The translations under genes were made by a program, and so were the position numbers. From an uncultured Clostridia bacterium (GTDB lineage Bacteria > Bacillota > Clostridia > Christensenellales > DUVY01), in NCBI GenBank assembly GCA_937895465.1, contig CALAYY010000045.1, positions 1 to 18,945 of the forward strand: 18,945 nucleotides of DNA. The letters run 5' to 3'. Positions 1 to 7,667 of this stretch are shown here, in pieces. Below the pieces are notes generated by a model. It had not been told where the DNA came from and searched no databases. It saw only the letters and a program-made list of their open reading frames with translations. Numbering within the stretch: position 1 is the stretch's first letter; each line of letters opens with the position of its first letter.

Positions 1-1025
1 TTTCCTTGATTTTTTAGTCCAGAAAATATGACAAACAGCAATATTACGGCTGTAGTTGTCTTGATTCCGCCGCCTGTTGAAGCAGGCGAAGCACCTACAA
101 ACATTAATATAATAGTGAAAAACCTTGAAAACAATGTCATTTCGTTTAGATTGACACTGTAATAACCAGCCGTTCGGGGTGTGACTGCCATAAAAAACGC
201 ATTGAGCAGCTTTTTTCCAAAGTTCATATCAGCCAAAGAGACATTCCATTCCGCAATCAAAAATACAAGAGTGCTAAAACATAAAATAACAGCCGTAGCA
301 ATCAGGACTATCTTTGAATGAAGCATAAGCCTGTTTCTTTTTTTGTAATGTAATACATCAAGAATGACTGAAAAGCCTATACCGCCCAGCACTATCAAAA
401 AACTCACAGACAGCATTATTGAAATGTTACCTGAATAATGTGTAAGGCTTCCAAGAGGGTTATCAGCTCCGCCTAAGATATCAAAGCCGGCATTACAAAA
501 TGAAGAGATGGATATAAACACAGCCTTAAAAATTCCGTTTGCGCCAAACTCGAATACAAAAGCTGGCATTAACGCAATAGCACCCAAAAATTCGATAGCA
601 AATGTAATAATTACCATATTGCGTATGTAGCGCACTATCTGAGAAGAAGGCACATCGCCTACAGCTTGCTGCATTGCAAGCCTGTCAGACAGCGTAATTT
701 TTTTTCGTATAGCGAAAAACACAAGCGTCGCAAGCCCCATTACGCCTAAGCCGCCTGTTTGTATTAATATTATTATAACGACATGACCAAAAGTTGAAAA
801 TGATGAAGTTGTATCTACAACTGTGAGTCCTGTAACACATACAGCACTTACAGCGGTAAAGGCAGCGTCTAAGAAATTGCGCCAATTTCCGTCCTTGTTA
901 GCTAAGGGGATGCTCAATAAAAACGCGCCTATTATAATAACAGCCAAAAAACCAAATGCAATAAACAATATTTGAAGATTTTTTTTATAAAGAAAAGGTT
1001 TTTTTAGTTTTATCAGACTACTCAT
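1..1025 (-). CDS. KtrB/TrkH-family potassium uptake channel subunit (3' end outside window)
   Basis: Membrane subunit of a Ktr/Trk potassium uptake system, which moves K+ inward and normally works with a cytoplasmic RCK partner (KtrA/TrkA). No such partner is visible here. The frame is open from an ATG at 1025 to the window edge, about 341 codons, so the C-terminus is missing. Translation starts MSSLIKLKKPFLYKKNLQ, followed by hydrophobic helices. Two family signatures are clear: the first selectivity-filter loop, AVCVTGLTVVDT (about residues 60-71), followed by IQTGGLGVMGLATL, and near the edge GASPASTGGGIKTTT, the third P-loop. It begins 12 bp after ispDF and is probably the last visible gene of an rqcP-ispDF-ktrB operon. 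An AAGAAG-type ribosome site precedes the ATG. KtrB and TrkH cannot be separated with certainty without the C-terminus and its partner; the two glycine-rich loops make the superfamily call firm. Confidence 0.93.
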   Translation of the reverse strand, partial: MSSLIKLKKPFLYKKNLQILFIAFGFLAVIIIGAFLLSIPLANKDGNWRNFLDAAFTAVSAVCVTGLTVVDTTSSFSTFGHVVIIILIQTGGLGVMGLATLVFFAIRKKITLSDRLAMQQAVGDVPSSQIVRYIRNMVIITFAIEFLGAIALMPAFVFEFGANGIFKAVFISISSFCNAGFDILGGADNPLGSLTHYSGNISIMLSVSFLIVLGGIGFSVILDVLHYKKRNRLMLHSKIVLIATAVILCFSTLVFLIAEWNVSLADMNFGKKLLNAFFMAVTPRTAGYYSVNLNEMTLFSRFFTIILMFVGASPASTGGGIKTTTAVILLFVIFSGLKNQG

Positions 1026-1037
1026 TTTTTGTTCTTC

Positions 1038-2150
1038 TTATAACTTCAATTGGCAGACACTCATAGCAGTTATTCCTTCTCCTCTGCCTATTGTTCCGCA
1101 GCCTTCATTGGTTGTAGCAGTTATCCCTATCAAAGAACTGCTTATTCCCAAGATATAAGATATGTTTTCTTTCATTTTAGTGATATATGGGTTGAGCTTG
1201 GGACGTTCTGCCATCAATGTTATTGATATATTATTAATATCCGCATTTTTGTTTTTCAAAATGCTGACCACTTTTTCCAATAGTTTCAAGCTTGAAATGT
1301 CTTTGTATTCTTGATTATTATCAGGAAAAAGACAGCCGATATCTCTTTCTCCCAAAGCGGATAACATGCTGTCCATAAGTGCGTGAACTAAAACATCTGC
1401 ATCAGAATGTCCTAAAAGTCCGTATTCATAAGGTATATCTACTCCGCCTAAGACAAGACGGCGGTCTTTTACGAGTTTGTGAAAATCGTATCCAAAACCT
1501 ATCCTATAATCGCAAGAGCTTTTTTGAGAAAACATCAGCAAATCCTCAGAAGTGGTTATTTTGTAATTACTGTCCTCTCCATAGACATAATGACAATCTC
1601 CCCATACCTTAGAAAACACCTGACTGTCATCAGTAAGTTCGGCATCAATCTCACTATAAGCCTTTATTAGTTTTTGAGTATCAAAAGCCTGAGGGGTCTG
1701 AATTGCCATGAGACTTTTTCGGTCTATGGAAGAAAAAGAATTATCTGTTTTTTGAATTATTGTATCCTTAACATTGATATAAGGAACTGCACTGCCGTTT
1801 TGTCGGCAAGCGGTTATAAGATTATTTATAAGTTTTTTTGAAATATTAGGGCGTGCACCGTCATGAATAAGCACATATTTATAATCTTTAGCTAACTTTA
1901 ATCCGGCTTTTACAGATTGTGTTCGAGTATCTCCGCCCAAAGTCAGTGTAACATCAGAAAAATTAGCAGTAATTTCCTTCAGTCTTTCAATATCGTTTTT
2001 AGCGCATACTACAATCTTAGGACAGTCAAACTTATCAAGACAATGTTCTAGTACAGTCTTACTTGCCGCCCTATAAAAAATCTTATTATAGGGTAAGCCC
2101 GTTCGCTCGCCTTTGCCTGCACAAACGATTATAGCAGCATAGTCAGCCAT
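1038..2150 (-). CDS. ispDF: IspDF: bifunctional MEP cytidylyltransferase / MEcPP synthase
   Basis: A single 370-residue protein covering two steps of the non-mevalonate (MEP) isoprenoid pathway in the cytosol. The IspD half (about 1-212) transfers CMP from CTP to 2-C-methyl-erythritol 4-phosphate. It shows the nucleotide loop AAIIVCAGKGERTG near the N-terminus, HDGARPNIS (about 96-104) and IQTPQAFD (about 149-156). The IspF half (about 216-370) makes the 2,4-cyclodiphosphate. It shows the metal-binding D-x-H in GYDFHKL, then GHSDADVLVHALMDS, and the C-terminal TTNEGCGTIGRGEGITA. IspE, the step between them, is not in the window. The start overlaps the end of rqcP by 8 bp, implying translational coupling. 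IspD-IspF fusions are known from alpha- and epsilon-proteobacteria; in a Firmicute-like genome the fusion is less usual. Both halves look intact. Confidence 0.96.
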   Translation of the reverse strand: MADYAAIIVCAGKGERTGLPYNKIFYRAASKTVLEHCLDKFDCPKIVVCAKNDIERLKEITANFSDVTLTLGGDTRTQSVKAGLKLAKDYKYVLIHDGARPNISKKLINNLITACRQNGSAVPYINVKDTIIQKTDNSFSSIDRKSLMAIQTPQAFDTQKLIKAYSEIDAELTDDSQVFSKVWGDCHYVYGEDSNYKITTSEDLLMFSQKSSCDYRIGFGYDFHKLVKDRRLVLGGVDIPYEYGLLGHSDADVLVHALMDSMLSALGERDIGCLFPDNNQEYKDISSLKLLEKVVSILKNKNADINNISITLMAERPKLNPYITKMKENISYILGISSSLIGITATTNEGCGTIGRGEGITAMSVCQLKL

Positions 2151-2388
2151 CTATGACCTCATAAGCCGTTTGAGGCTGTGCCTTTACAGCCTTCTCATCA
2201 ACACTTAACACCTTGAAAACAAGCCGTTTATCACCGTAACCCAAGGTTATAATATCATTAGATTTCAAATCATAAGATGATTTTGCCTGACGGCCGTTAA
2301 CACTGACTCTGCCGCTTTGACATATTTCCTGTGCAACAGTCCGTCTTTTTATAACCCTGCTAAATTTCAAAAATTTATCCAATCTCAT
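2143..2388 (-). CDS. rqcP: RqcP (YabO-like) S4-domain ribosome quality control factor
   Basis: 81-residue S4 RNA-binding protein of the RqcP/Hsp15 group. The N-terminus MRLDKFLKFSRVIKRRT and the following GRVSVNGRQAKSSYDLKSND closely follow Bacillus subtilis YabO/RqcP. In that family the protein binds stalled 50S subunits carrying peptidyl-tRNA and works with RqcH to add C-terminal alanine tails to incomplete peptides. RqcH is not in this window. The S4 fold fills nearly the whole protein, and length is normal. AAGG lies about 10 nt before the ATG. It is the first gene of the leftward operon and overlaps ispDF by 8 bp. The main alternative, Hsp15 (HslR), is less likely because the sequence is short and lacks the long basic C-terminal tail. 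Confidence 0.92.
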   Translation of the reverse strand: MRLDKFLKFSRVIKRRTVAQEICQSGRVSVNGRQAKSSYDLKSNDIITLGYGDKRLVFKVLSVDEKAVKAQPQTAYEVIDG

Positions 2389-2417
2389 ATTAAATTCGCC
2401 TTGTTTTAATTATCCTT

Positions 2418-2446
2418 ATTTTACCACTTCTAATATGCTTTGGCAG
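2418..2446 (-). promoter_or_regulatory. Candidate sigma-A promoter for rqcP-ispDF-ktrB
   Basis: Reading the minus strand, CTGCCA (2441-2446) and TAAAAT (2418-2423) are separated by exactly 17 nt. This lies about 30-58 bp upstream of the rqcP ATG. The -35 matches consensus at four of six positions and the -10 at five of six. It is the best candidate in the short gap between rqcP and the divergent lipoprotein gene. Confidence 0.4.
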
Positions 2447-2499
2447 TCTTTATTACGTAAAATAGATATAATTTTTGATTTTTTATAGATACTAAATTT

Positions 2500-3114
2500 A
2501 TGAAAAAAATAATAAATAACATCCTAATTTTAACGATATCAGCAATTTTGATTATGTTTGTTTTTGGATGCAATACAGCAAGCCAAAAAAATGATCCAAA
2601 CCGGACATATTCAGAAGAAACACGGGACTTGCCTCAAAACATACAAAATAAAAACAATACGGACATTCAACAGCCCGCAGCACCCAACAGTATTTCTGAC
2701 CAAGACGATAACGGACAGTCTTTATTTGACGATGAGAAGCCTGATTCAATAGAAGAGTATTCCAGCCCTACAGAGCCTATTTTTATACAGCCTCAAAATA
2801 AAGAAAGAAAGTTATGGAACGAAGAGGCAAAATGGACAATGACTGTAAGCAAGGGCGATTTGTTGGATGCGCTTTCCAAGATGGGTATAAAAGTAGCTTC
2901 TATTAGCCCCATAATAATAGACTCTACCGACAAACAAGGCTGTTGTTCTGTCTTGTCAATCGGCGGAAGACTTATTAATGCGTATGAATTATGCGAAAAG
3001 TTAAAAATGCCGTCATCATATATTACAAGTATAGAAATAGGTAAATCTAACATTGTTTTTGAGGGAAGGGGCAGTTTTGAGCCGCTACAGGAGAGAACCT
3101 TTTTGCCAAAATAA
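2500..3114 (+). CDS. Lipoprotein with partial SpoIID-like C-terminal domain
   Basis: 204 residues. The N-terminus is a lipoprotein signal: basic MKK, a hydrophobic stretch to about 22, and VFGC with the acylated Cys at 24. Residues 25-110 are a polar, Asn/Gln/Asp-rich low-complexity linker. Residues about 112-191 resemble the middle of SpoIID/LytB proteins: WTMTVSKGDLLDAL, then VLSIGGRLINAYELCEKL, then SSYIT and VFEGRG. In SpoIID this stretch leads straight into the GHGVGMSQ-YGA segment with catalytic and metal-binding residues. Here GRG (189-191) is followed only by a short unrelated tail and a stop, and neither other frame restores the missing motif. It is therefore probably not a peptidoglycan lytic transglycosylase but could bind glycan or a partner. 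The next gene begins 17 bp downstream and is likely co-transcribed. No clear ribosome site precedes the ATG. The lipoprotein call is firm; the SpoIID relationship is inferred from pattern only. Confidence 0.75.
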   Translation: MKKIINNILILTISAILIMFVFGCNTASQKNDPNRTYSEETRDLPQNIQNKNNTDIQQPAAPNSISDQDDNGQSLFDDEKPDSIEEYSSPTEPIFIQPQNKERKLWNEEAKWTMTVSKGDLLDALSKMGIKVASISPIIIDSTDKQGCCSVLSIGGRLINAYELCEKLKMPSSYITSIEIGKSNIVFEGRGSFEPLQERTFLPK

Positions 3115-3131
3115 CTAAAGGTGTAGAAAAA

Positions 3132-4349
3132 ATGAAAACAGATGGGCTTGCAAAAAAGATTTTAAAAACAACAGCAAAATGGTCGATTATAACTATTTCG
3201 GTATTAATGGTTATTGTTCTTATAATAATGATAATAGGCGGTATGTTTGTGCCTAGCGAATATCTTGATCCTTGGAGCAAGAAATACAGCAAAAGAGTAA
3301 CAGATGAGAGATTGCAGCTTTTGTCTATAGGAATATTGGCACCCAATGCACATAATTTGCAGCATTGGAAATTTGAACTAGATGATAAAGATAAAAAGGT
3401 TTTCAAGTTATTTGCCAATCCTGAGCGTATCGGAAGTCAGGACCCTACACACCGTGAAATGCTGATTTCATGCGGTACGCTTTTGGAATATGTCAATATC
3501 GCCGCCAAAAAACATAATGTAGGATTGGATACTGAATTGTTCCCAGAAGGACAAATTGATGAAGAAAAGTTTGAAGAGAGCATCAAAACCGTACCTATTG
3601 CCAAAGTGACCATTAATGATAAAGTAAATCTTGAAATGCTTAACCTATATGAAAATGTATTTATGCATGAAACCAATCGTTATGAGTATATAAAGACTCC
3701 TATGACACAGGCTGAAAAGGAAGTGTATTATTCACTTAATGATTTTAAAGACCTTAATATCAAGTTTTTGTCAGAAGAGCAAGCCAAGAAAAATATTTCT
3801 GAGCTTACGCTAAAAGGACTTGATATTACATACAAAGTACCAAGACTGGCAAATGAACTCAAAAAAATCACAAGAACAACAGAATATCAAAAAAATAAAA
3901 AACCGTTTGGCTTTTCTTTGGAGACACAAGGAATTAAAAATCCCTTGGCGAAATATTTTTTGGAGGGGAATATGACTGTTATGCCGTTTTTGGGCTCAAA
4001 TAAAAATACGGCTAAAATTACCCAAAAGGTATATAAAAAACTGTATGACAGCACGGATACATTTATGGTTATGGTCTGCCCGATATCCAAGATGAATGAC
4101 AGAACTGTTCAGGTCAATTGCGGAAGACTTTATTCAAGGCTGGTGCTTACTGGACATACTCTTAAGATGGGCTTTCATCCTATGAGTGCGCTTATAGCTG
4201 ACTATGAAGAAGCCGTGCAGATAAAAGGCGAATTTATGACCAAATATTTAAGTGCCGACGAATATCCTTTTATGATTACAAGAGTCGGGCTTGTTACAAA
4301 ACTGTTTCCAAAGTCAATGCGGCAGAATGTATTAGATTTTGTAAAATAA
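3132..4349 (+). CDS. Membrane-anchored Acg-like nitroreductase-family protein
   Basis: 405 residues. A basic N-terminus and one long hydrophobic segment (about 18-38) anchor the protein, and the rest is soluble. The body resembles the Acg/Rv2032-type branch of the nitroreductase superfamily. LSIGILAPNAHNLQHWKFEL (about 64-83) corresponds to the FMN-phosphate-binding region near the family's N-terminus, and QDPTHREMLISCGTLLEY (103-120) is typical of this branch. In Acg-like proteins an internal lid closes the FMN site and classical nitroreductase activity can be absent, so the substrate cannot be predicted. An AAAGGTG ribosome site precedes the ATG. The gene follows the lipoprotein gene by 17 bp, so both products may act at the cell surface together. 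A hairpin just after the stop serves as terminator. Superfamily membership is fairly sure; the biochemical role is unknown. Confidence 0.8.
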   Translation: MKTDGLAKKILKTTAKWSIITISVLMVIVLIIMIIGGMFVPSEYLDPWSKKYSKRVTDERLQLLSIGILAPNAHNLQHWKFELDDKDKKVFKLFANPERIGSQDPTHREMLISCGTLLEYVNIAAKKHNVGLDTELFPEGQIDEEKFEESIKTVPIAKVTINDKVNLEMLNLYENVFMHETNRYEYIKTPMTQAEKEVYYSLNDFKDLNIKFLSEEQAKKNISELTLKGLDITYKVPRLANELKKITRTTEYQKNKKPFGFSLETQGIKNPLAKYFLEGNMTVMPFLGSNKNTAKITQKVYKKLYDSTDTFMVMVCPISKMNDRTVQVNCGRLYSRLVLTGHTLKMGFHPMSALIADYEEAVQIKGEFMTKYLSADEYPFMITRVGLVTKLFPKSMRQNVLDFVK

Positions 4350-4353
4350 AAAA

Positions 4354-4389
4354 ACGGCAAAGAACAGACTACAATCTATTCTTTGCCGT
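4354..4389. terminator. Bidirectional intrinsic terminator between the Acg-like gene and spoVG
   Basis: Perfect 11-bp inverted repeat ACGGCAAAGAA (4354-4364) and TTCTTTGCCGT (4379-4389) around a 14-nt loop. On the minus strand the stem is followed by a run of seven T with one further T-rich stretch, which suits spoVG. On the plus strand the downstream T tract is weaker (TATTTTTT about 8 nt later), but it would still serve the convergent Acg-like gene. Confidence 0.75.
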
Positions 4390-4442
4390 GATTGCTTATT
4401 TTTTGCCAAAATAAAGTGCCAAGTTAAAAATTTATAAAATTC

Positions 4443-4709
4443 TTATGCTTGTTCGCGTGCTTTGTCAAATTCTTTTAATATCTTGTCTTTAATTAACTCT
4501 CTGGTTTCGGTATTCAAAGGATGAACTATATCCTTAAACTCGCCTTCAGGAGTCTTTCTGCTGGGCATTGCAATAAAAAAGCCCTCATTGCCTTCTATTA
4601 CCTTTATATCATGTACGACAAAGCATTCATCAATAGTAATAGACGCTATAGCCCTGATTTTGCTATCTTCCTTGGTTTTTAATCTGATCCTAACTTCAGT
4701 AATATTCAC
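4443..4709 (-). CDS. spoVG: SpoVG, septation / RNA-binding regulator
   Basis: 88 residues, the usual family length. The body follows SpoVG nearly throughout: EVRIRLK, then RAIASITIDECFVVHDIKVI, then GFFIAMPSRKTPEGEFKDIV, then HPLN near the C-terminus. SpoVG is a small site-specific nucleic-acid-binding regulator, first found through sporulation and septation phenotypes in Bacillus and shown to bind DNA or RNA in several Gram-positives. The start codon is GTG (4707-4709), as it is in B. subtilis. An AAGGATGGTGA ribosome site lies about 7 nt ahead, and the nearby ATG is out of frame and quickly stopped. It is a single gene read leftward from its own promoter, divergent from murC, with a terminator shared with the convergent neighbour. 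Confidence 0.97.
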   Translation of the reverse strand: MNITEVRIRLKTKEDSKIRAIASITIDECFVVHDIKVIEGNEGFFIAMPSRKTPEGEFKDIVHPLNTETRELIKDKILKEFDKAREQA

Positions 4710-4763
4710 CCCTTAGTCACCATCCTTCAATTAATGCAAGAATTAATAATAATTCCTAATAAT

Positions 4764-4792
4764 ATAATACTACTTTTTTTATAATAATTCAA
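4764..4792 (-). promoter_or_regulatory. Sigma-A-type promoter for spoVG
   Basis: On the minus strand TTGAAT (4787-4792) and TATTAT (4764-4769) are 17 nt apart, giving a start near 4757 and a leader of about 48 nt. Bacillus spoVG is known for a sigma-H promoter; no convincing sigma-H pair was seen, so expression here may be vegetative. Confidence 0.6.
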
Positions 4793-4884
4793 TACTTTTT
4801 TAAAAAAATTTAAAGAAATGAGTTTTTTGGAACTTTAAAAAGGAAAATAACATATATATTTATATCAAAACATAAAGATTTACC

Positions 4885-6234
4885 ATGAATATTTATTTTA
4901 TCGGAATAGGCGGAATCAGCATGTCCGCACTTGCTATTATATGCCATAGACGCGGGCATACTGTTATGGGCTCGGATATTCATCAGTTTGATTCATATGA
5001 AAAAATGAGAAGCATGGGCATTGAAATAAACTTAGGTCATACCAAACGTGATTTTTCTAGCATTGACCTGGTCGTTTTTAATGCTGCAATTTCAATGGAT
5101 AATCCTGAACTTATAGCCGCCAAGCAACAAAACATCCCTTGCGTCAAGCGCGCTCAGCTGTTAGGCAGTATAATGGCGGAGTATCCTTTTCCTATTGCCG
5201 TAAGCGGAATGCACGGTAAAACCACAGCAACCGCTATGATTATCCAAATCTTGTATGCTTATGACCCCACAGTGCATCTAGGCGGAGAATTTGATTTGAT
5301 AGACGGCAATTACCGTATAGGCAAAAGCGTTTATTTTGTCACGGAAGCCTGTGAGTATAAGCGAAATTTTTTATATCTTAAGCCTTATGTAAGTATTATT
5401 TTAAATATTGATGAAGACCATCTCGACTATTTTAAGGATATAGAAGATATTCAAGAAGCTTTTTCTGAGTTTGCAGCAGGGACTAAAAGAAACGGCGTAA
5501 TTATAGTCAATGGAGAAGATTCGCGTGCACTTGCAAGTGCCGCTTTGACTATGCGAAGATATCTTACATTTGGAATAGGCGATAATTATGACTTTTGTGC
5601 CAAAAACCTTCAAGAAGAAAACGGCAGATATTCATTTGATTTTTTTAGACAAGACAGAAAAATCTGCCGTATATCATTGAAGATTGCAGGACGGCATAAT
5701 GTTTATAATGCTCTTGCCGCCGCCTCAGCCGCTAATATCTTTAATATAAGCCCAAAAAAAATATCTTCCGCACTCTCGGCTTTTGCAGGTGTAAAAAGAA
5801 GATATGAGCACTTTGGTAAGGTAAACGGTGCCCAAATAATAGCCGATTATGCACATCATCCCAACGAAATAAAAGCGGCAATATTAACCGCAAAATCTCA
5901 AAGTAAGAGAGTTGTTACAGTGTTTCAGCCGCATACTTATTCACGCACCAAAGCTCTTTGGAATGCGTTTAAAAAATCATTGGCTTATGCGGATAAGATA
6001 GTTTTGTTGCCTATCTATGCCGCAAGAGAACAAAATGATCCAGAAGTAACAAGCCAAAAGTTAAGTGAAGAATTAAAGAGTGAGGGCAAAGATGCTTTGT
6101 ATTTTGAAGATTTTGCAGCTTGTGCTGATTATTTCAAAAAAAGCCTAACTGAACAAGACTTGCTTTTGATAACAGGAGCAGGAGATATAATAGAACTCAA
6201 AAATTATCTTATTTCGGGAGCGCAAAAAATATAA
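4885..6234 (+). CDS. murC: MurC, UDP-N-acetylmuramate--L-alanine ligase
   Basis: 449 residues. It catalyses ATP-dependent addition of L-alanine to UDP-MurNAc, the first step of peptidoglycan stem-peptide synthesis, in the cytosol. Three Mur-ligase domains are visible. The N-terminal UDP-binding Rossmann domain starts IYFIGIGGISMSALA. The central ATP domain has the P-loop GMHGKTT (108-114), EACEYKRNFLYLKP (about 154-167) and NIDEDHLDYF (174-183). The C-terminal domain has RRYEHFG, DYAHHPNEIKA and FQPHTYSRTKAL. EACEYKRNFL and DYAHHP are characteristic of MurC rather than MurD, E or F. The P-loop has Met where Thr is commoner, a conservative oddity. The start agrees with the family N-terminus, although the ribosome site is weak (AAAG about 7 nt upstream). 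It stands alone, not in a dcw cluster. Confidence 0.97.
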   Translation: MNIYFIGIGGISMSALAIICHRRGHTVMGSDIHQFDSYEKMRSMGIEINLGHTKRDFSSIDLVVFNAAISMDNPELIAAKQQNIPCVKRAQLLGSIMAEYPFPIAVSGMHGKTTATAMIIQILYAYDPTVHLGGEFDLIDGNYRIGKSVYFVTEACEYKRNFLYLKPYVSIILNIDEDHLDYFKDIEDIQEAFSEFAAGTKRNGVIIVNGEDSRALASAALTMRRYLTFGIGDNYDFCAKNLQEENGRYSFDFFRQDRKICRISLKIAGRHNVYNALAAASAANIFNISPKKISSALSAFAGVKRRYEHFGKVNGAQIIADYAHHPNEIKAAILTAKSQSKRVVTVFQPHTYSRTKALWNAFKKSLAYADKIVLLPIYAAREQNDPEVTSQKLSEELKSEGKDALYFEDFAACADYFKKSLTEQDLLLITGAGDIIELKNYLISGAQKI

Positions 6235-6308
6235 GCCTGTTCGCTGAAATTAAAAATTACATCATAAATCAAAACTTGCTTAGGTATATTAAAAGAAACC
6301 ATAAAAAA

Positions 6309-6341
6309 ACTCCTTGACTATAATATAATTAATCAAGGAGT
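6309..6341. terminator. Terminator between convergent murC and the dehydrogenase gene
   Basis: ACTCCTTGA (6309-6317) pairs with TCAAGGAGT (6333-6341) around a 15-nt AT-rich loop. On the minus strand it is followed at once by seven T, so it ends the dehydrogenase transcript well. In the plus direction the downstream sequence TATTTATTCATTTC is only moderately T-rich. Confidence 0.7.
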
Positions 6342-6362
6342 ATTTATTCATTTCTATGAATT

Positions 6363-7385
6363 TTATATCTTAATAAAGATTTTGTGATACATAAGCGGAT
6401 TTTGGCTGAAGTCTTTTATACCTTTATCTGCTTCTTCAAACTTTATCTCTTTGGATATAAAGGGTGTTACATCCACAGCCTTTTTTGCAAGCATATTAAT
6501 GGCGGCGGGTATTTGCTTCTGACCGTTGTTAATACCAATAACCGTCAGCTGCTTTGATAAGATACCGCTCATATTGCCGTTCATAATTTCTGCCGTATAA
6601 TCCCAGCCTACTATGGCAACTTTTCCGCCCACAGAAGCATAATCAAAAGCCTTTTGAATTTTTTCGTTGGAATTAGCCAAAAACACTGAGCATTCGCAAT
6701 TTCTTCCGCCCGTTATTTGTTTGATTCTTTCATAGGGGTCATTAACACTTGAATTTATAGTATAGTAAATTCCAAGATTTGAGGCAATATCAAGCTTATC
6801 CTGATGAAGGTCTATGATAATGGGAACAGCCTGATAATACAATGCTAACTGCGCTATAATTATTCCTAGGACGCTTGCGCCTATAATAACTATATGTTCG
6901 CCTTCGTTTACTTTGAGTTCATTAAAGGTTTTGACTGCTATTGAAGTATGTTCTATAAACTGGGCTTCTATGTCTGAAATTTGCTGAGGGATTTGATAAA
7001 GATTGGTTATAGGAACAGATGCAAAATCTCTTATAAGTCCTTCTGACGAAACCCCCATAATCTTCATTTTTTCACATTCCCATTGTCTGTGTGTTTTGCA
7101 GGCATAGCAATTATTGCATGAGATGTTGGGGTCAATTATGACCCTTTGCCCACGCAAAAGTCCGTATGAATTGTTTTCGTCAATTTCACTTATTATACCT
7201 ACTGCGTGTCTTCCCGGAATAAAAGGGTATTGAATACCTGCCAAATCACCTTTGAATGCTTTTGCATCAAAAGTAGTCAGGCTGGCAAGAGTAATTTTTA
7301 TTTTGGCATTATTGATGGGCTTTTCGTTTTCTTTGATTTCCTGCAGCATAATTGAATTAGGCTTATCAATTGTCCAAGCTTTCAC
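6363..7385 (-). CDS. MDR-family (zinc-type alcohol dehydrogenase-like) oxidoreductase
   Basis: About 340 residues of medium-chain dehydrogenase/reductase. The N-terminal GroES-like domain is followed by a Rossmann domain with HIVIIGASVLGIIIAQLAL and an acidic residue at the next strand end (IIIDLHQDKL), suggesting NAD(H). The structural-zinc lobe is intact: four Cys in CNNCYACKTHRQWEC. The catalytic-zinc ligands are not: the usual Cys position lies in SLTTFDAKAFKGD, and the usual GHE motif reads PGRHAVG. The enzyme may be zinc-independent at its active site, and the substrate is unknown. I chose the GTG at 7383-7385, giving MKAWTIDKP, which is typical for the family and has AGAGG about 5 nt upstream. 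An in-frame GTG two codons earlier (7389-7391) directly abuts that ribosome site and is less likely. Monocistronic, convergent with murC. Confidence 0.85.
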   Translation of the reverse strand: MKAWTIDKPNSIMLQEIKENEKPINNAKIKITLASLTTFDAKAFKGDLAGIQYPFIPGRHAVGIISEIDENNSYGLLRGQRVIIDPNISCNNCYACKTHRQWECEKMKIMGVSSEGLIRDFASVPITNLYQIPQQISDIEAQFIEHTSIAVKTFNELKVNEGEHIVIIGASVLGIIIAQLALYYQAVPIIIDLHQDKLDIASNLGIYYTINSSVNDPYERIKQITGGRNCECSVFLANSNEKIQKAFDYASVGGKVAIVGWDYTAEIMNGNMSGILSKQLTVIGINNGQKQIPAAINMLAKKAVDVTPFISKEIKFEEADKGIKDFSQNPLMYHKIFIKI

Positions 7386-7416
7386 AAACACCTCTTTAAT
7401 CTATTTTAGTTTTAAC

Positions 7417-7445
7417 AGTATATCACTATTTGGTACATTTTGAAA
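7417..7445 (-). promoter_or_regulatory. Weak candidate promoter for the MDR dehydrogenase
   Basis: Minus strand TTTCAA (7440-7445), 17-nt spacer, TATACT (7417-7422), about 32 nt before the chosen start. The -10 is good and the -35 poor. A perfect TTGACA lies farther upstream, around 7475-7480, but its 17-nt-spaced partner TGTCAT is a poor -10. Confidence 0.35.
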
Positions 7446-7595
7446 TGAATTTATGACACACAATGTTGAGTAAATTGTCAAAAAAGGTCAGATTTTACCA
7501 TAAAAAATGATATTAATTAATAAAAATATGTTATTATAATAGAAAACGCTGGTTAAGAAGTTGGCAATAATCAATAATGTACCAAATGCATTTAC

Positions 7596-7625
7596 TTGAC
7601 TAAAATAGCATGCCTGTCTTATAAT
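7596..7625 (+). promoter_or_regulatory. Sigma-A promoter for rpmE
   Basis: TTGACT (7596-7601), 18-nt spacer, perfect TATAAT (7620-7625), 42 bp before the rpmE ATG. A TAGGAGAG ribosome site follows in the leader. The rest of the 276-bp intergenic region (7392-7667) is AT-rich, with no other feature I can support. Confidence 0.75.
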
Positions 7626-7667
7626 GTTATGGCAATAATTTTGAATTATTTAGGAGAGCGAAAATAA

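Noticed and set aside
685..885. Open frame of 66 codons on the minus strand
   Set aside because: It lies within the KtrB/TrkH gene in another frame, has a Cys/Arg/Tyr-rich composition and no ribosome site. The channel frame has clear family motifs.
3047..3418. 123-codon minus-strand frame over the start of the Acg-like gene
   Set aside because: Antisense shadow across two well-supported plus-strand genes, with low-complexity Ser/Ile-rich sequence and no recognisable domain.
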